64,000 nucleotides of DNA from Parafrankia sp041008525 (lineage in GTDB: Bacteria > Actinomycetota > Actinomycetes > Frankiales > Frankiaceae). The stretch lies in NCBI RefSeq assembly GCF_041008525.1, contig NZ_JBFLUG010000001.1, forward strand, positions 124,001-188,000, given 5' to 3'. Below the pieces are notes generated by a model. The model ran no database searches. It was not told the DNA's origin and saw only the letters and a list, made by a program, of their open reading frames with translations. Within the stretch, counting starts at the first letter, position 1. Each line of letters begins with the position of its first letter. Both the position numbers and the translations under genes were made by a program. This document shows positions 33,785-42,987 of the stretch, one piece after another.

Positions 33785-34567
33785 TCACGGCTCCCGCTCG
33801 GCATCCCGACCGCCGCCCGGCTCACCCACCGCGCCAGCTGCGCGGGCCTGGCGGGCGTCGCCGAGGGTTCCCGTCCACCGCCGGAAGAGAGCGTTGGCGA
33901 CGCCCGCTGCGTCCAGGACCCGACCGGCGACGAAGTCGGCGAGATCCTCGACGTCACGCGCGCCGGCGTAGAACCCGGGGCTGGCCGCGGCGACCACGGC
34001 GCCGGCGGCGTCCAGGTCGAGCATGTGGCGCAGGGTCGCGCGGGTGTAGGGCATCTCGCGGGGGACCACGACGAGGCGCCGCCCCTCCTTGAGGGTGACA
34101 TCCGCGGCGCGCTGGAGCAGGTCCTTGGACAGCCCGAGGGTGATGCCCGCGACCGACGCGGTGCTGGCCGGCACGACGATCATGCCCCGGGTCGGGTAGG
34201 AGCCGCTGCTGGGGCGGGCGCCCAGGTCCGCGGGGGGGTACACGGTGACGAGGCGGCCGATCCGGTCGGCCAGGTCATCCGCGTCGGCGCGGCGACGCCC
34301 GTCGGCCCGGGTCGTCAGCCAGGACGTCAGCGGGTCCCGCCACGCCCCGTCGCGCCAGCCGACACCGGTCTCGTCCAGCAGGGTGAGGCGGGCGGCACGG
34401 GAGACCACCAGATCGACCGGCAGGTCCACGGCGAGCAGCCCGCGCAGCACCGACGCGGCGTACGGAGTGCCGCTGGCACCGCTGACCCCGACGACCCAGG
34501 GCACCCGCGGCTCGGACGGCTCCTGCCGGGGCCGGGGCTCGGCCTGGGGCGCGGGATCGTCGGGCAC
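33785..34567 (-). CDS. ubiX: UbiX-family flavin prenyltransferase (MqnM role)
   Basis: UbiX-type proteins make prenylated FMN, the cofactor of UbiD decarboxylases. The 260-residue product begins its core with VVGVSGASGTPYA and later has PASTASVAGITLG and LVVVPREMPYTRATLRHML, all family signatures. With the adjacent UbiD and UbiA homologues it should serve the late decarboxylation step of the futalosine pathway. Compared with short UbiX proteins, it has an insertion of about 40 residues around the ADADDLADRIG segment and a Pro-rich N-terminus. The GTG at 34567 is the assumed start. Confidence 0.88.
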   Translation of the reverse strand: MPDDPAPQAEPRPRQEPSEPRVPWVVGVSGASGTPYAASVLRGLLAVDLPVDLVVSRAARLTLLDETGVGWRDGAWRDPLTSWLTTRADGRRRADADDLADRIGRLVTVYPPADLGARPSSGSYPTRGMIVVPASTASVAGITLGLSKDLLQRAADVTLKEGRRLVVVPREMPYTRATLRHMLDLDAAGAVVAAASPGFYAGARDVEDLADFVAGRVLDAAGVANALFRRWTGTLGDARQARAAGAVGEPGGGRDAEREP

Positions 34568-34593
34568 GGCGCAGACCTCAGGCCCTCAGGCGC

Positions 34594-35523
34594 TCAGGCA
34601 CCGAGACCGCGGTTGATCAGGTCGATCAGGGCGAACGCGAACAGCGCGATGCCGACGAACCCGTTCGCGGTGAGGAACGCGCGGTTCACCCGGGAGAGGT
34701 CGGTCGGCGAGACGATGGCGTGCTCGTAGCAGAAGGCGGCGGCGGTGAGGGCGAGGCCGGCCCACCACCAGGCGCCGAAGCCCTCGAGCAGACCGAAGAG
34801 GACGAACAACGCGAAGGTCACGACGTGGGTGACGATCGAGGCCGCGAGCGCCGCCCGGACCCCGAAGCGGGCGGGGACGGAGCGCACCCCGATCCGGCGG
34901 TCGACCTCGGCGTCCTGGCAGGAGTAGATCAGGTCGAAGCCGCCGATCCATGTGCCCACCGCCAGGCCGAGCACGACCGCCGCCCAGGACCACTCCCCGG
35001 TGATCGCGATCCAGGCCCCGACCGGTGCGACCGCCTGCGCGAACGCGAGCACCGCGTGTGGGAAGTCGGTGAACCGCTTGGCGTAGGAGTAGACGATCAG
35101 GGGCGCGACCGCGACCGGGGCCAGCGCCAGACACAGCCAGCCCAGCACCGCTGCCGAGCCGAGGAACACGGCGAGCGCCACGACCGAGCCGACGACCGCG
35201 GTGCGGACCGACACCACTCCGGTGACGAGCTCCCGGCCGGCCGTCCGCGGGTTCCGGGCGTCGATCGCCCGGTCGATGATGCGGTTGGTCGCCATCGCGA
35301 ACGTGCGGGCCGCCACCATCGCCACCGTGATCAGCGCGAGGTCGCGCCAGTGCGTCGTGCGCGAGACGTCGAAGCAGGCGGCGAGTGCCGCGACGTAGGC
35401 GAAGGGCAGCGCGAACACCGAGTGCTCGATGACAACGAGTCGCAGGAAGGCGCGCACCCGGCCGTGCGCGGGCTCGCCGGATGCCCGGCCGGGCATCCCG
35501 GGGGCGACGGCGGCGCCGCTCAA
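34594..35523 (-). CDS. mqnP: UbiA-family prenyltransferase (MqnP role)
   Basis: This membrane enzyme attaches the polyprenyl tail to the naphthoate precursor. The 309-residue protein has about eight hydrophobic segments and both Asp-rich motifs, NRIIDRAIDARNPRTAGRE and DLIYSCQDAEVDRRIG. The 5' end is ambiguous. A TTG at 35523 overlaps the UbiD stop (TTGA) and gives the longer form, while an ATG at 35496 gives a form nine residues shorter. It sits between ubiD and ubiX homologues, the known grouping for futalosine-route late steps. Confidence 0.9.
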   Translation of the reverse strand: MSGAAVAPGMPGRASGEPAHGRVRAFLRLVVIEHSVFALPFAYVAALAACFDVSRTTHWRDLALITVAMVAARTFAMATNRIIDRAIDARNPRTAGRELVTGVVSVRTAVVGSVVALAVFLGSAAVLGWLCLALAPVAVAPLIVYSYAKRFTDFPHAVLAFAQAVAPVGAWIAITGEWSWAAVVLGLAVGTWIGGFDLIYSCQDAEVDRRIGVRSVPARFGVRAALAASIVTHVVTFALFVLFGLLEGFGAWWWAGLALTAAAFCYEHAIVSPTDLSRVNRAFLTANGFVGIALFAFALIDLINRGLGA

Positions 35524-36971
35524 AGGCCGTACTCCTTCCAGCGCCGGGTCACCCTGTCCCGGATGTCGGGGTCCATCACGATCTCCTCGGGCCAGCCGCC
35601 GTCGCGGCGGTACCCCTCGGTCGGCAGCTTGCGGGTCGCGTCGACCCCGACCTTGCCGCCGTAGAACTGCTCGTAGGAGGCGTGGTCGAGGTGGTCCACC
35701 GGGCCGATCGTGGTGACCAGGTCGTGTGCGTAGTCCACATTGCCGAACGCCCGCCAGGCGACCTCGTGGTAGTCGTGGACGTCACAGTCGGCGTCCACCA
35801 CGATGATCAGTTTTGACAGGGACAGCAGGCCCGCGCCCCAGACCGCGTTCATGACCTTCTGGGCGTGCTTGGGGAAGCGCTTCTCGATCGAGACGATCGC
35901 GCAGTTGTGGAAGACGCCGGCCTCGGGCAGGTCGTAGTCGACGATCTCCGGGATCATCATCCGGATCAGCGGCAGGAAGATGCGCTCGGTCGCCTTGCCC
36001 ATCGGCCCGTCCTCCTGCGGGGGACGCCCGACGACGATGCCCTGGAAGACCGGGTCGCGCTGCATGGTCATCACGTCGATGTGCAGGGCGGGGAACGGCT
36101 CGACCGGGGTGTAGAAGCCGGTGTGGTCGCCGAACGGGCCCTCCGGGATCCGCTCCCCCGGCTCCAGCCAGCCCTCCAGCACGACCTGGGCGTTCGCCGG
36201 GACCTGCAGCGGCACGGTCAGGCAGTCGACCATCTCGACCCGCTCCCGGCGCAGGAAACCGGCGAACAGGTACTCGTCGATCTCGGCGGGCAGCGGCGCC
36301 GACGACGCGTAGGTCACGGCGGGATCACAGCCGAAGGCGATGGCGACCGGCAGCCGCTCACCACGACGCTCAGCGACCGCGTGGTGGGCGTTGGAATCCT
36401 TGTGGATCTGCCAGTGCATGCCCACGGTGCGCGCGTCGTGCTGCTGCAGCCGGTACATCCCCAGGTTGCGGGCACCGGTCTCCGGGTGCTTCGTGTGGGT
36501 GAGCCCCAGGTTGAGGAACTTCCCGCCGTCCTGGGGCCAGGCGTGCACACCGGGGAGCAGGTTCAGGTCGACGTCCGAACCCTTCAGGATGACGTCCTGG
36601 CAGGGCGCGGTACGGACGCGCCGCGGCGGCAGCGAGGTGAGCTGCGCCGCCTTGCCGAGCGCGGAGCGGACGCCCCCGAAACCGACGGGCAGCTCGGGGC
36701 GCAGCATCTCGCCGATCCGGGTGCCGATGTCGTCGAGGCGCTCGACGCCGAGCGCGGCCGCCATCCGCGCCTCGGTGCCGAAGACGTTGATGGCCAGCGG
36801 CATGTCGGCCCCTTCGGGCCGTTCGAACAGCAGCGCCGGCCCGCCGGCGCGGACCACCCGGGTGACGATTTCCGTCACCTCCAGGCGGGGGTCGACAGGG
36901 ACCCGCACCCGGTGCAGGTCACCAGCGCGGTCGAGGTGCGTCAGAAACGCGCGGAGATCGGCCCAGGCCAT
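35520..36971 (-). CDS. mqnL: UbiD-family decarboxylase (MqnL role)
   Basis: UbiD-type enzymes use prenylated FMN to remove an aromatic carboxyl group, here probably from the prenylated 1,4-dihydroxy-6-naphthoate. The 483-residue product has the typical N-terminus (MAWADLRAFL), the central NLGMYRLQQHDARTVGMHWQ and EGPFGDHTGFY. I chose the ATG at 36971 because aagga stands eight bases before it; an ATG at 36980 would give three more residues. It is the first gene of the long menaquinone run. Confidence 0.9.
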   Translation of the reverse strand: MAWADLRAFLTHLDRAGDLHRVRVPVDPRLEVTEIVTRVVRAGGPALLFERPEGADMPLAINVFGTEARMAAALGVERLDDIGTRIGEMLRPELPVGFGGVRSALGKAAQLTSLPPRRVRTAPCQDVILKGSDVDLNLLPGVHAWPQDGGKFLNLGLTHTKHPETGARNLGMYRLQQHDARTVGMHWQIHKDSNAHHAVAERRGERLPVAIAFGCDPAVTYASSAPLPAEIDEYLFAGFLRRERVEMVDCLTVPLQVPANAQVVLEGWLEPGERIPEGPFGDHTGFYTPVEPFPALHIDVMTMQRDPVFQGIVVGRPPQEDGPMGKATERIFLPLIRMMIPEIVDYDLPEAGVFHNCAIVSIEKRFPKHAQKVMNAVWGAGLLSLSKLIIVVDADCDVHDYHEVAWRAFGNVDYAHDLVTTIGPVDHLDHASYEQFYGGKVGVDATRKLPTEGYRRDGGWPEEIVMDPDIRDRVTRRWKEYGL

Positions 36972-36980
36972 GACGTCCAT

Positions 36981-37294
36981 CCTTGCAGCGTCCGGTGGCG
37001 GCCGCCGGACGTACCCTGGTTCGAGGCACGTGAACCACCCGCCGCCTCATCTTCGCGACCAGTGAACATCCCCTTCGCGGACCGCCGGGACACGCCGTCC
37101 GTGGGAGAGGCAGACTAGGGGCACATCAGACGTCCGACCCAGGCTGCGCGGATCTGGCCCGAAACACGGGCAGATCGGGAACAACGGGGGCGGGCGGTGC
37201 TGGCACCGGCGGTCGCGCGGCAGGCTGGTGGGTCTTCGACCAAGGGCACGCCAACCCGGGGTGCTCATGGCGGCCGCGCCGCGGTACGCCGCTC
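36981..37294. other. Gene-free divergent stretch
   Basis: The 314 bases between the ubiD homologue (minus) and the PLDc_N-like gene (plus) show no gene or clear operator. The ribosome binding site of the ubiD homologue lies at the left edge. Promoters of both genes are expected here. Confidence 0.45.
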
Positions 37295-37741
37295 ATGGCG
37301 AGCAGAGAGGAGCGGTCGGCCTTGCTGGGTCTCGCGCTGACATTCCTGATCATCGGTGTCTGGGTGTTCTCGGTCATCGATGTGATCGGCACACCTGCGG
37401 ACGCGGTGAAAGTCGCGCCGAAGCCGATCTGGCTCATCATCCTGATCGTCTTCTTCTTCCTCGGGTCCATCTGCTGGTTCGTCTTCGGGCGCCCACGGAC
37501 GGTCTACGGCACCGCTGGCTACGAGCGTCACCACGCGTCGGACCACCCCGCCTTCGGCGGCCGCGGTCAGTGGGGCACCGAGCGGCGCACCGCCGGTTAC
37601 AGCCGCTCGAGTGCGCCCCGGGCGGGTATGCGCCGCCAGGCCGTGCGCCCCGTCGGGCCGGACGACGACCCCGAGTTCCTGCGCCAGCTGACCGACCGCA
37701 TCCGCGGCGGGGAGTCCGAGCCCCCCGCCGCGCGCGACTGA
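37295..37741 (+). CDS. PLDc_N-type small membrane protein
   Basis: The 148-residue product has two hydrophobic helices in the first 70 residues (LGLALTFLIIGVWVFSVIDVI and PIWLIILIVFFFLGSICWFVFG), followed directly by GRPR. This is the pattern of the phospholipase D-nuclease N-terminal domain found as a stand-alone protein in actinobacteria. The rest is a basic, hydrophilic tail ending in an acidic stretch. The ATG at 37295 lacks a clear ribosome binding site. It faces ccsB tail to tail across 43 bases. Its function is unknown. Confidence 0.75.
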   Translation: MASREERSALLGLALTFLIIGVWVFSVIDVIGTPADAVKVAPKPIWLIILIVFFFLGSICWFVFGRPRTVYGTAGYERHHASDHPAFGGRGQWGTERRTAGYSRSSAPRAGMRRQAVRPVGPDDDPEFLRQLTDRIRGGESEPPAARD

Positions 37742-37784
37742 CCTTCCGCCGCACCGTCCACGCGGGCGGCACGCCGGAGCCGGC

Positions 37785-38930
37785 TCAGATCCCCGCGTAC
37801 GAGTGCAGGCCGTTGATCACCAGGTTCACCAGGTAGTAGTCGATGAACAGGGCGCTGAACGCCAGCAACGAGACCGCTGCCGCGCGCCGCCCCCGCCAGC
37901 CGGCCGTCGCCCGCGCGTGCAGGTAGGCCGCGTAGATGACCCAGGTGATGAACGACCAGGTCTCCTTCGGGTCCCACCCCCAGTAGCGGCCCCAGGCCGC
38001 CTCGGCCCAGATGGCGCCGGCGATGATGGCGAAGGTCCAGATCGGGAACGCGAACGCGATGATCCGGTAGGTGATCGTGTCGAGCGTCGCGGAGGAGGGC
38101 AGCCGCATCACGATGCCGCCGCGGCTGCGCATCGCCCGGGAAGCCTCTGCCCGGCCCGACGCCACCTCGGCCAGCCTGCTCTCCCACCGGTCCTTGAGCA
38201 GGAACAGCACCGTCGTGACGGCGGAGACCAGGAAGACACCGCTCGAGATGATCGCACCGGCCACATGGATCTTGAGCCAGTACGAGTCGAGCGCCGGGAC
38301 CAGCGGCCCCGCGGCGACGTAGAGCACCGTCCCGGCGAACCCCATCGAGAGCACGACGGGGACCATCACGAAGACCCCGAGCCACCGAAGTGGCTGCCGC
38401 GTGATCAGGACGAGGAACGTCGTGACCGCGATGAGGCAGATCATGGACGAGAACTCGTACATGTTGCCCCAGGGAACGCGGTCGGCCGCGATCGCCCGCG
38501 TCACGACCGAGCCCACATGGGTCGCCCAGCCGACGATGGTCAGCACGACCGCGAGGCGGCCGATCCAGACCGAGGCGCGAGGCGTCACGCCGTCTGCGCC
38601 GGCGGAACCGGCCCCCTTCCGCGGGGAGCCGTCGCCGGCCGGGCTGGTGCGGCCGTCGGTCCGCCCCGGCACGCCGCCGGACGGGCCGGTGGTTCCGACC
38701 TCCCCGCCGCCAGCGGGAGCCGCGCCGACCAGCACGGCCTGCTTCGCGGCGGTCTCGTCCGCGGCGTCCACGGCCTCGGCCTCGTCGACTGCCGAGGCGC
38801 TGCCCGCGACCCGGCCGAGCCGGCTGAACGCGAACTCGGCGCCGAAGCCGAGCATGCCCACGGCATAGACGCCGATCGAGGTCCTGAACAGCAGATCGGA
38901 CAGTTCTGCCATGCCTTCGTTGACCGGCAT
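37785..38930 (-). CDS. ccsB: Cytochrome c biogenesis protein CcsB (heme handling, System II)
   Basis: This membrane protein works with ResB to move heme across the membrane and attach it to apocytochrome c. The 381-residue product has about eight transmembrane segments and the tryptophan-rich heme-binding motif WGRYWGWDPKETWSF. A Gly/Ala/Thr-rich cytoplasmic loop of about 85 residues separates the first two helices, longer than usual. The ATG at 38930 overlaps the resB stop (TGATG). A second ATG at 38912 is possible. It is the last gene of its run. Confidence 0.92.
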   Translation of the reverse strand: MPVNEGMAELSDLLFRTSIGVYAVGMLGFGAEFAFSRLGRVAGSASAVDEAEAVDAADETAAKQAVLVGAAPAGGGEVGTTGPSGGVPGRTDGRTSPAGDGSPRKGAGSAGADGVTPRASVWIGRLAVVLTIVGWATHVGSVVTRAIAADRVPWGNMYEFSSMICLIAVTTFLVLITRQPLRWLGVFVMVPVVLSMGFAGTVLYVAAGPLVPALDSYWLKIHVAGAIISSGVFLVSAVTTVLFLLKDRWESRLAEVASGRAEASRAMRSRGGIVMRLPSSATLDTITYRIIAFAFPIWTFAIIAGAIWAEAAWGRYWGWDPKETWSFITWVIYAAYLHARATAGWRGRRAAAVSLLAFSALFIDYYLVNLVINGLHSYAGI

Positions 38931-41089
38931 CAAGGCTCCCGTTCGCTGGTGGCGCTGGTGGTGCTGGAGGTGCTGCTGGACGTGGTCGTCGGGGTGGCGG
39001 CGCCCGGGGTCGCGGTGCTCCCCGTCGGGGTGCTCGCGGTACTCGGCGCGCCGGTGCTCGGGTTTTCGGCGCCCGGGGTGACGTCCTCCGGTGCCGTGTC
39101 GTCCCTGATCCGGCGGGTGAGGGCGGTCAGTTCGGCGGCGAAGCCCTGGGCGTCGGAGCGGGAGAGCCCGCCGATCTCGACGGTGCTCCCGCCGCCGTCG
39201 AGCGGCGTCGCCCGGACCCACACCCGCCGGCGGCGCACCCGCAGGCTCGCGATCAGTCCCGCGATGATCACCACGGAGGCGACGAGCACCAGACCCTTGA
39301 AGGGATCGGACTTCGTCTGGAAGGTCGCGAACTCGCGGACCCCGTCGACCTCGAGCGACAGGCCGCCCGGCAGGCCGGTCAGCGTCCGCTGCTGTGGGTT
39401 GTTCGGCGCGACGACCTGGGCGATCCGGTCCGCGCCGGCCGGCCCGGTCATCGTGAACTGGGTCATGTCACGGGTGTCGACGGTGTAGACGTTCTGCGGT
39501 ATGCCCTCGTTGAGGTGCAGGTTGCCGACGAACCCGGTGAGGGTGAGCCCCGGCGCGCGAGCCGCCGGGAAGACCGAGACGTAGCCGTGCCCCGGGTCGA
39601 GCACCGTCGTCGGGGTGAACACCCCGCTGAACGCGAGCTGCTGCGGCACCCGGAGTTCGCCGAGCGGCGGCAGGCCGGTGTCCGGGATCTTCACGGTGCA
39701 GGTCGAGGTGAACATGCCGTCGCGGGGGGTGCAGGGCACGTACGACTCCCAGACGATCTCCCCGGCCGGGTCACGCAGGACGAAGTGCGGGGCGTAGCCG
39801 TGCCCGATCAGATAGATCTTGGCGTTGCCGATCGCCAGCGGATGGTTGACCCGCACCGTGTCGGTCCTGGTCGGCGCGTCGCGATCCTCGGCGTACCGGA
39901 CGTCGGCCCGGAAGTCCGCCGGCTGGCCGTTGTCCTGGTAGGTCGCCTCGAACCGGTCCAGCATCACCGAGAACGGCGGCAGGTCCACCGGGTCGACGAG
40001 CTCACCGCCGTTGTACTGGTCATAGGAGATCAGGGTGTTCGCGAAACCGTTGCCGGTGATCACCAGCACCGTGCCCTGGTAGCCGAACCAGGAGCCGAAC
40101 CCCATGCCGGCGAGCAGCGCGACCAGCGCCAGGTGGAACACCAGGTTGCCGGTCTCGCGCAGATAGCCCTTCTCGGCGGCGGCGGAGTGGTCGGGGGTGC
40201 CGTCCGGCCGGCGGGCGTCGGCGGGCGCGACCGCGACCCGGAACCGCCGTCCGCGCAGCACGCCGCGGGCCCGGAGCACCGCCTCGTCGGCCTCGAACGG
40301 GCTGGTCCAGGTGCTGCCGCCGGGCAGTCGGCCCGGCCGCGACGGCGCCTTCGGCGGGGCGGTGAACAGGGCGCGCGCGTGCCAGCGCACCCGCGACCAC
40401 AGGCAGCCGATCAGCGAGATGAACAGCAGCAGGTAGATCGCGGCGAACCAGGGGGCGCCGAAGACGTCGAAGAAGGAGAACCGATCCAGCCAGGAGGCGA
40501 GCGAACCGTGGTCGGCGAGGTACTCCTCGACCTTCATGGGATTGACGTTGCGCTGGGGGAGGAGGGACCCCGGCACAGCCGCCACGGCCAGCATGAAGAG
40601 CAGCACGAGGGCCGTCCGCATGCTGGTGAGCTGGCGCCATGACCGGGCGATCAGCGCCAGCGCACCGGCGCGGCCCCCGACACGGGCGGGCCGGGTCGTG
40701 TCGGAGGACAGGGCCCGGGGGCTGCCGCCGCGACTGGCGGCCGAGATCCCGTCAGCCGCGGAACTCCCGTCAGCCGCAGCTCCACCCGCCTCTGCGCCGC
40801 TGTCTCCCGCGCCGCCAGCGCCCGGGCCGGCAGTCTCCGCCGAGCCGGCGCCTGACGGGCTCGTCCGCGCCGCGGCGGTGGTGCCGCCGGTGCTGGCGGT
40901 GCTGGCGCCGGTGGTCGTGGACGTCAGGCCCTGCGTGCTCTCCCGCTCCGTGCGCTCGGTCGGGGCGGTCCGGTCCGCCGCGCGCCGCGGAGCCGGCGGG
41001 TCGAACGCCTCCGGATCCTCCAGGACCGTCGGATCGTCCGGCATCAGCCCGTCGACATGGCCGGACGGGGCGGTGTGGCGTGTGGTCAC
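38930..41089 (-). CDS. resB: Cytochrome c biogenesis protein ResB
   Basis: ResB is the partner of CcsB in System II cytochrome c maturation. The 719-residue product has four transmembrane helices and a large extracytoplasmic domain, with RSWRQLTSMRTALVLLFML at the first helix. Before this core is an unusually long lead of about 145 residues rich in Thr, Ala, Ser and Gly. After the last helix comes a further Thr/Ser/Pro tail. The GTG at 41089 overlaps the ccdA stop (GTGA), which supports translation of the whole low-complexity lead. Confidence 0.9.
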   Translation of the reverse strand: MTTRHTAPSGHVDGLMPDDPTVLEDPEAFDPPAPRRAADRTAPTERTERESTQGLTSTTTGASTASTGGTTAAARTSPSGAGSAETAGPGAGGAGDSGAEAGGAAADGSSAADGISAASRGGSPRALSSDTTRPARVGGRAGALALIARSWRQLTSMRTALVLLFMLAVAAVPGSLLPQRNVNPMKVEEYLADHGSLASWLDRFSFFDVFGAPWFAAIYLLLFISLIGCLWSRVRWHARALFTAPPKAPSRPGRLPGGSTWTSPFEADEAVLRARGVLRGRRFRVAVAPADARRPDGTPDHSAAAEKGYLRETGNLVFHLALVALLAGMGFGSWFGYQGTVLVITGNGFANTLISYDQYNGGELVDPVDLPPFSVMLDRFEATYQDNGQPADFRADVRYAEDRDAPTRTDTVRVNHPLAIGNAKIYLIGHGYAPHFVLRDPAGEIVWESYVPCTPRDGMFTSTCTVKIPDTGLPPLGELRVPQQLAFSGVFTPTTVLDPGHGYVSVFPAARAPGLTLTGFVGNLHLNEGIPQNVYTVDTRDMTQFTMTGPAGADRIAQVVAPNNPQQRTLTGLPGGLSLEVDGVREFATFQTKSDPFKGLVLVASVVIIAGLIASLRVRRRRVWVRATPLDGGGSTVEIGGLSRSDAQGFAAELTALTRRIRDDTAPEDVTPGAENPSTGAPSTASTPTGSTATPGAATPTTTSSSTSSTTSATSEREP

Positions 41090-42108
41090 AGCGGGGTCTC
41101 CGAGAATCCGGGCGCGTACGGGCGGAGCTCGGCGATGAGATCCGTCCAGGCACCGGTGAGCTGCAGGACACCGACGATCACCAGCAGGGCGCCGCCCGTG
41201 AGCGCCAGGAGCCTCGCGTGGCGGCGCACCGCGAGCAGCGCGCCCGCGACGCGGCGGAACGCCAGCCCGACGACGAGGAACGGCAGTCCCAGGCCCAGGC
41301 AGTACACGGCGGACAGGAACGCGCCGCGGCCGACGGTGGCGCTCTGGGTCGCGAGCCCGAGCACGGCGGTCAGGGTCGGGCCGATACAGGGCGTCCAGCC
41401 GATGCCGAAGAGCACCCCGAGCGCGGGGGCACCGAGCAGGCCCGGGGACGGCAGCCGGTGGAACCGCCATTCGCGGTTGGCCCAGGACGTCCGGGAGAAC
41501 ACACCGGCGAAGCTGAGCCCCATCACGATGGTCACCGCGCCCAGCACCTGGCTCAGCCCCACCTGGTGAACCCGCAGCCACTGGCCCAGCCCGCCGAACG
41601 CCGCCCCGTAGGAGACGAACACGACGGTGAACCCGAGGATGAACAGGCCGGTGCCGGCGGTCACCCGCCCCGCCCGGCGGATGTCACCCAGCCGCTCGCC
41701 CCACCAGGCCCGCCCGGCACGCTCACCGGCCCCGGCCCCGGCACCGGCACCGGCACCGGGCTCGCCGCCGGACGGCTGTGGACCGGCTGCGGGGACGGCA
41801 GCCGTGGCGTCCGCGGTTGGCGCCGGCGCGCCGGGAACGCCCGCCGCGTCCGGAACGGCCAGGGACGTGACCGGCGCGCCGACCGCGGCCGGAACCGGCA
41901 CCGGCGCCTGCCCGGGCGCGGCGGCGACCGGCTCGGGCTGCTCGGCACGCCGCTGGAGGTCCTCGCCGGACAGGCCGGTGATGAAGGACAGGTAGCCGGG
42001 CACCAGGGGCAGGACGCAGGGAGACAGAAAGGACAACAGCCCGGCCGCGGCGGCCACGGGCGCGGCGAGCAGCAGCGGGCCGTCCGTGACGACGTCCACG
42101 ACACCCAT
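41086..42108 (-). CDS. ccdA: Thiol-disulfide transporter CcdA
   Basis: CcdA carries reducing power across the membrane to the TlpA/ResA-like protein that keeps apocytochrome c cysteines reduced. The 340-residue product has six transmembrane helices and the two redox cysteines in SFLSPCVLPLVPG and GIGWTPCIGPTL. Between helices 1 and 2 is a cytoplasmic insertion of about 105 residues of Ala, Pro and Gly, including a perfect Gly-Ala run. CcdA proteins normally have no such loop. The ATG at 42108 lies seven bases downstream of the tlpA-like gene. Confidence 0.92.
   Translation of the reverse strand: MGVVDVVTDGPLLLAAPVAAAAGLLSFLSPCVLPLVPGYLSFITGLSGEDLQRRAEQPEPVAAAPGQAPVPVPAAVGAPVTSLAVPDAAGVPGAPAPTADATAAVPAAGPQPSGGEPGAGAGAGAGAGERAGRAWWGERLGDIRRAGRVTAGTGLFILGFTVVFVSYGAAFGGLGQWLRVHQVGLSQVLGAVTIVMGLSFAGVFSRTSWANREWRFHRLPSPGLLGAPALGVLFGIGWTPCIGPTLTAVLGLATQSATVGRGAFLSAVYCLGLGLPFLVVGLAFRRVAGALLAVRRHARLLALTGGALLVIVGVLQLTGAWTDLIAELRPYAPGFSETPL
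41726..41765. repeat. Hexamer repeat in ccdA
   Basis: Units of ggcacc or ggcccc repeat about six times inside ccdA. They encode the Gly-Ala run of the large cytoplasmic loop. Confidence 0.8.
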
Positions 42109-42115
42109 CCGGAAC

Positions 42116-42706
<591 letters not shown>

Positions 42707-42987
42707 CGCGCCCAGGATGAGCCCGCTCCCTTCGATGCTGCCGTGCCCCTGCCGCAGTGGCCGTCTACGACCAACTGTAGAACTACGTCCTCCAGAGTAG
42801 GTGCCCCGAGAGTCGTCTGCGCCGGGGCTGGGCCGTTCGGCCCTGGGACGTCCGGCCCTGAGGCTTCGCCGTACTCCCGCGGCGCGGCGGGCACCGCCCC
42901 CGGGACGGCCCGTCGCGGGAGGGAGCACAACCTCGGCCGTGGGGTGCAGCTGCCGCGCAGTCGCAGCAGGTCCGGCGGCGGCGCAGG

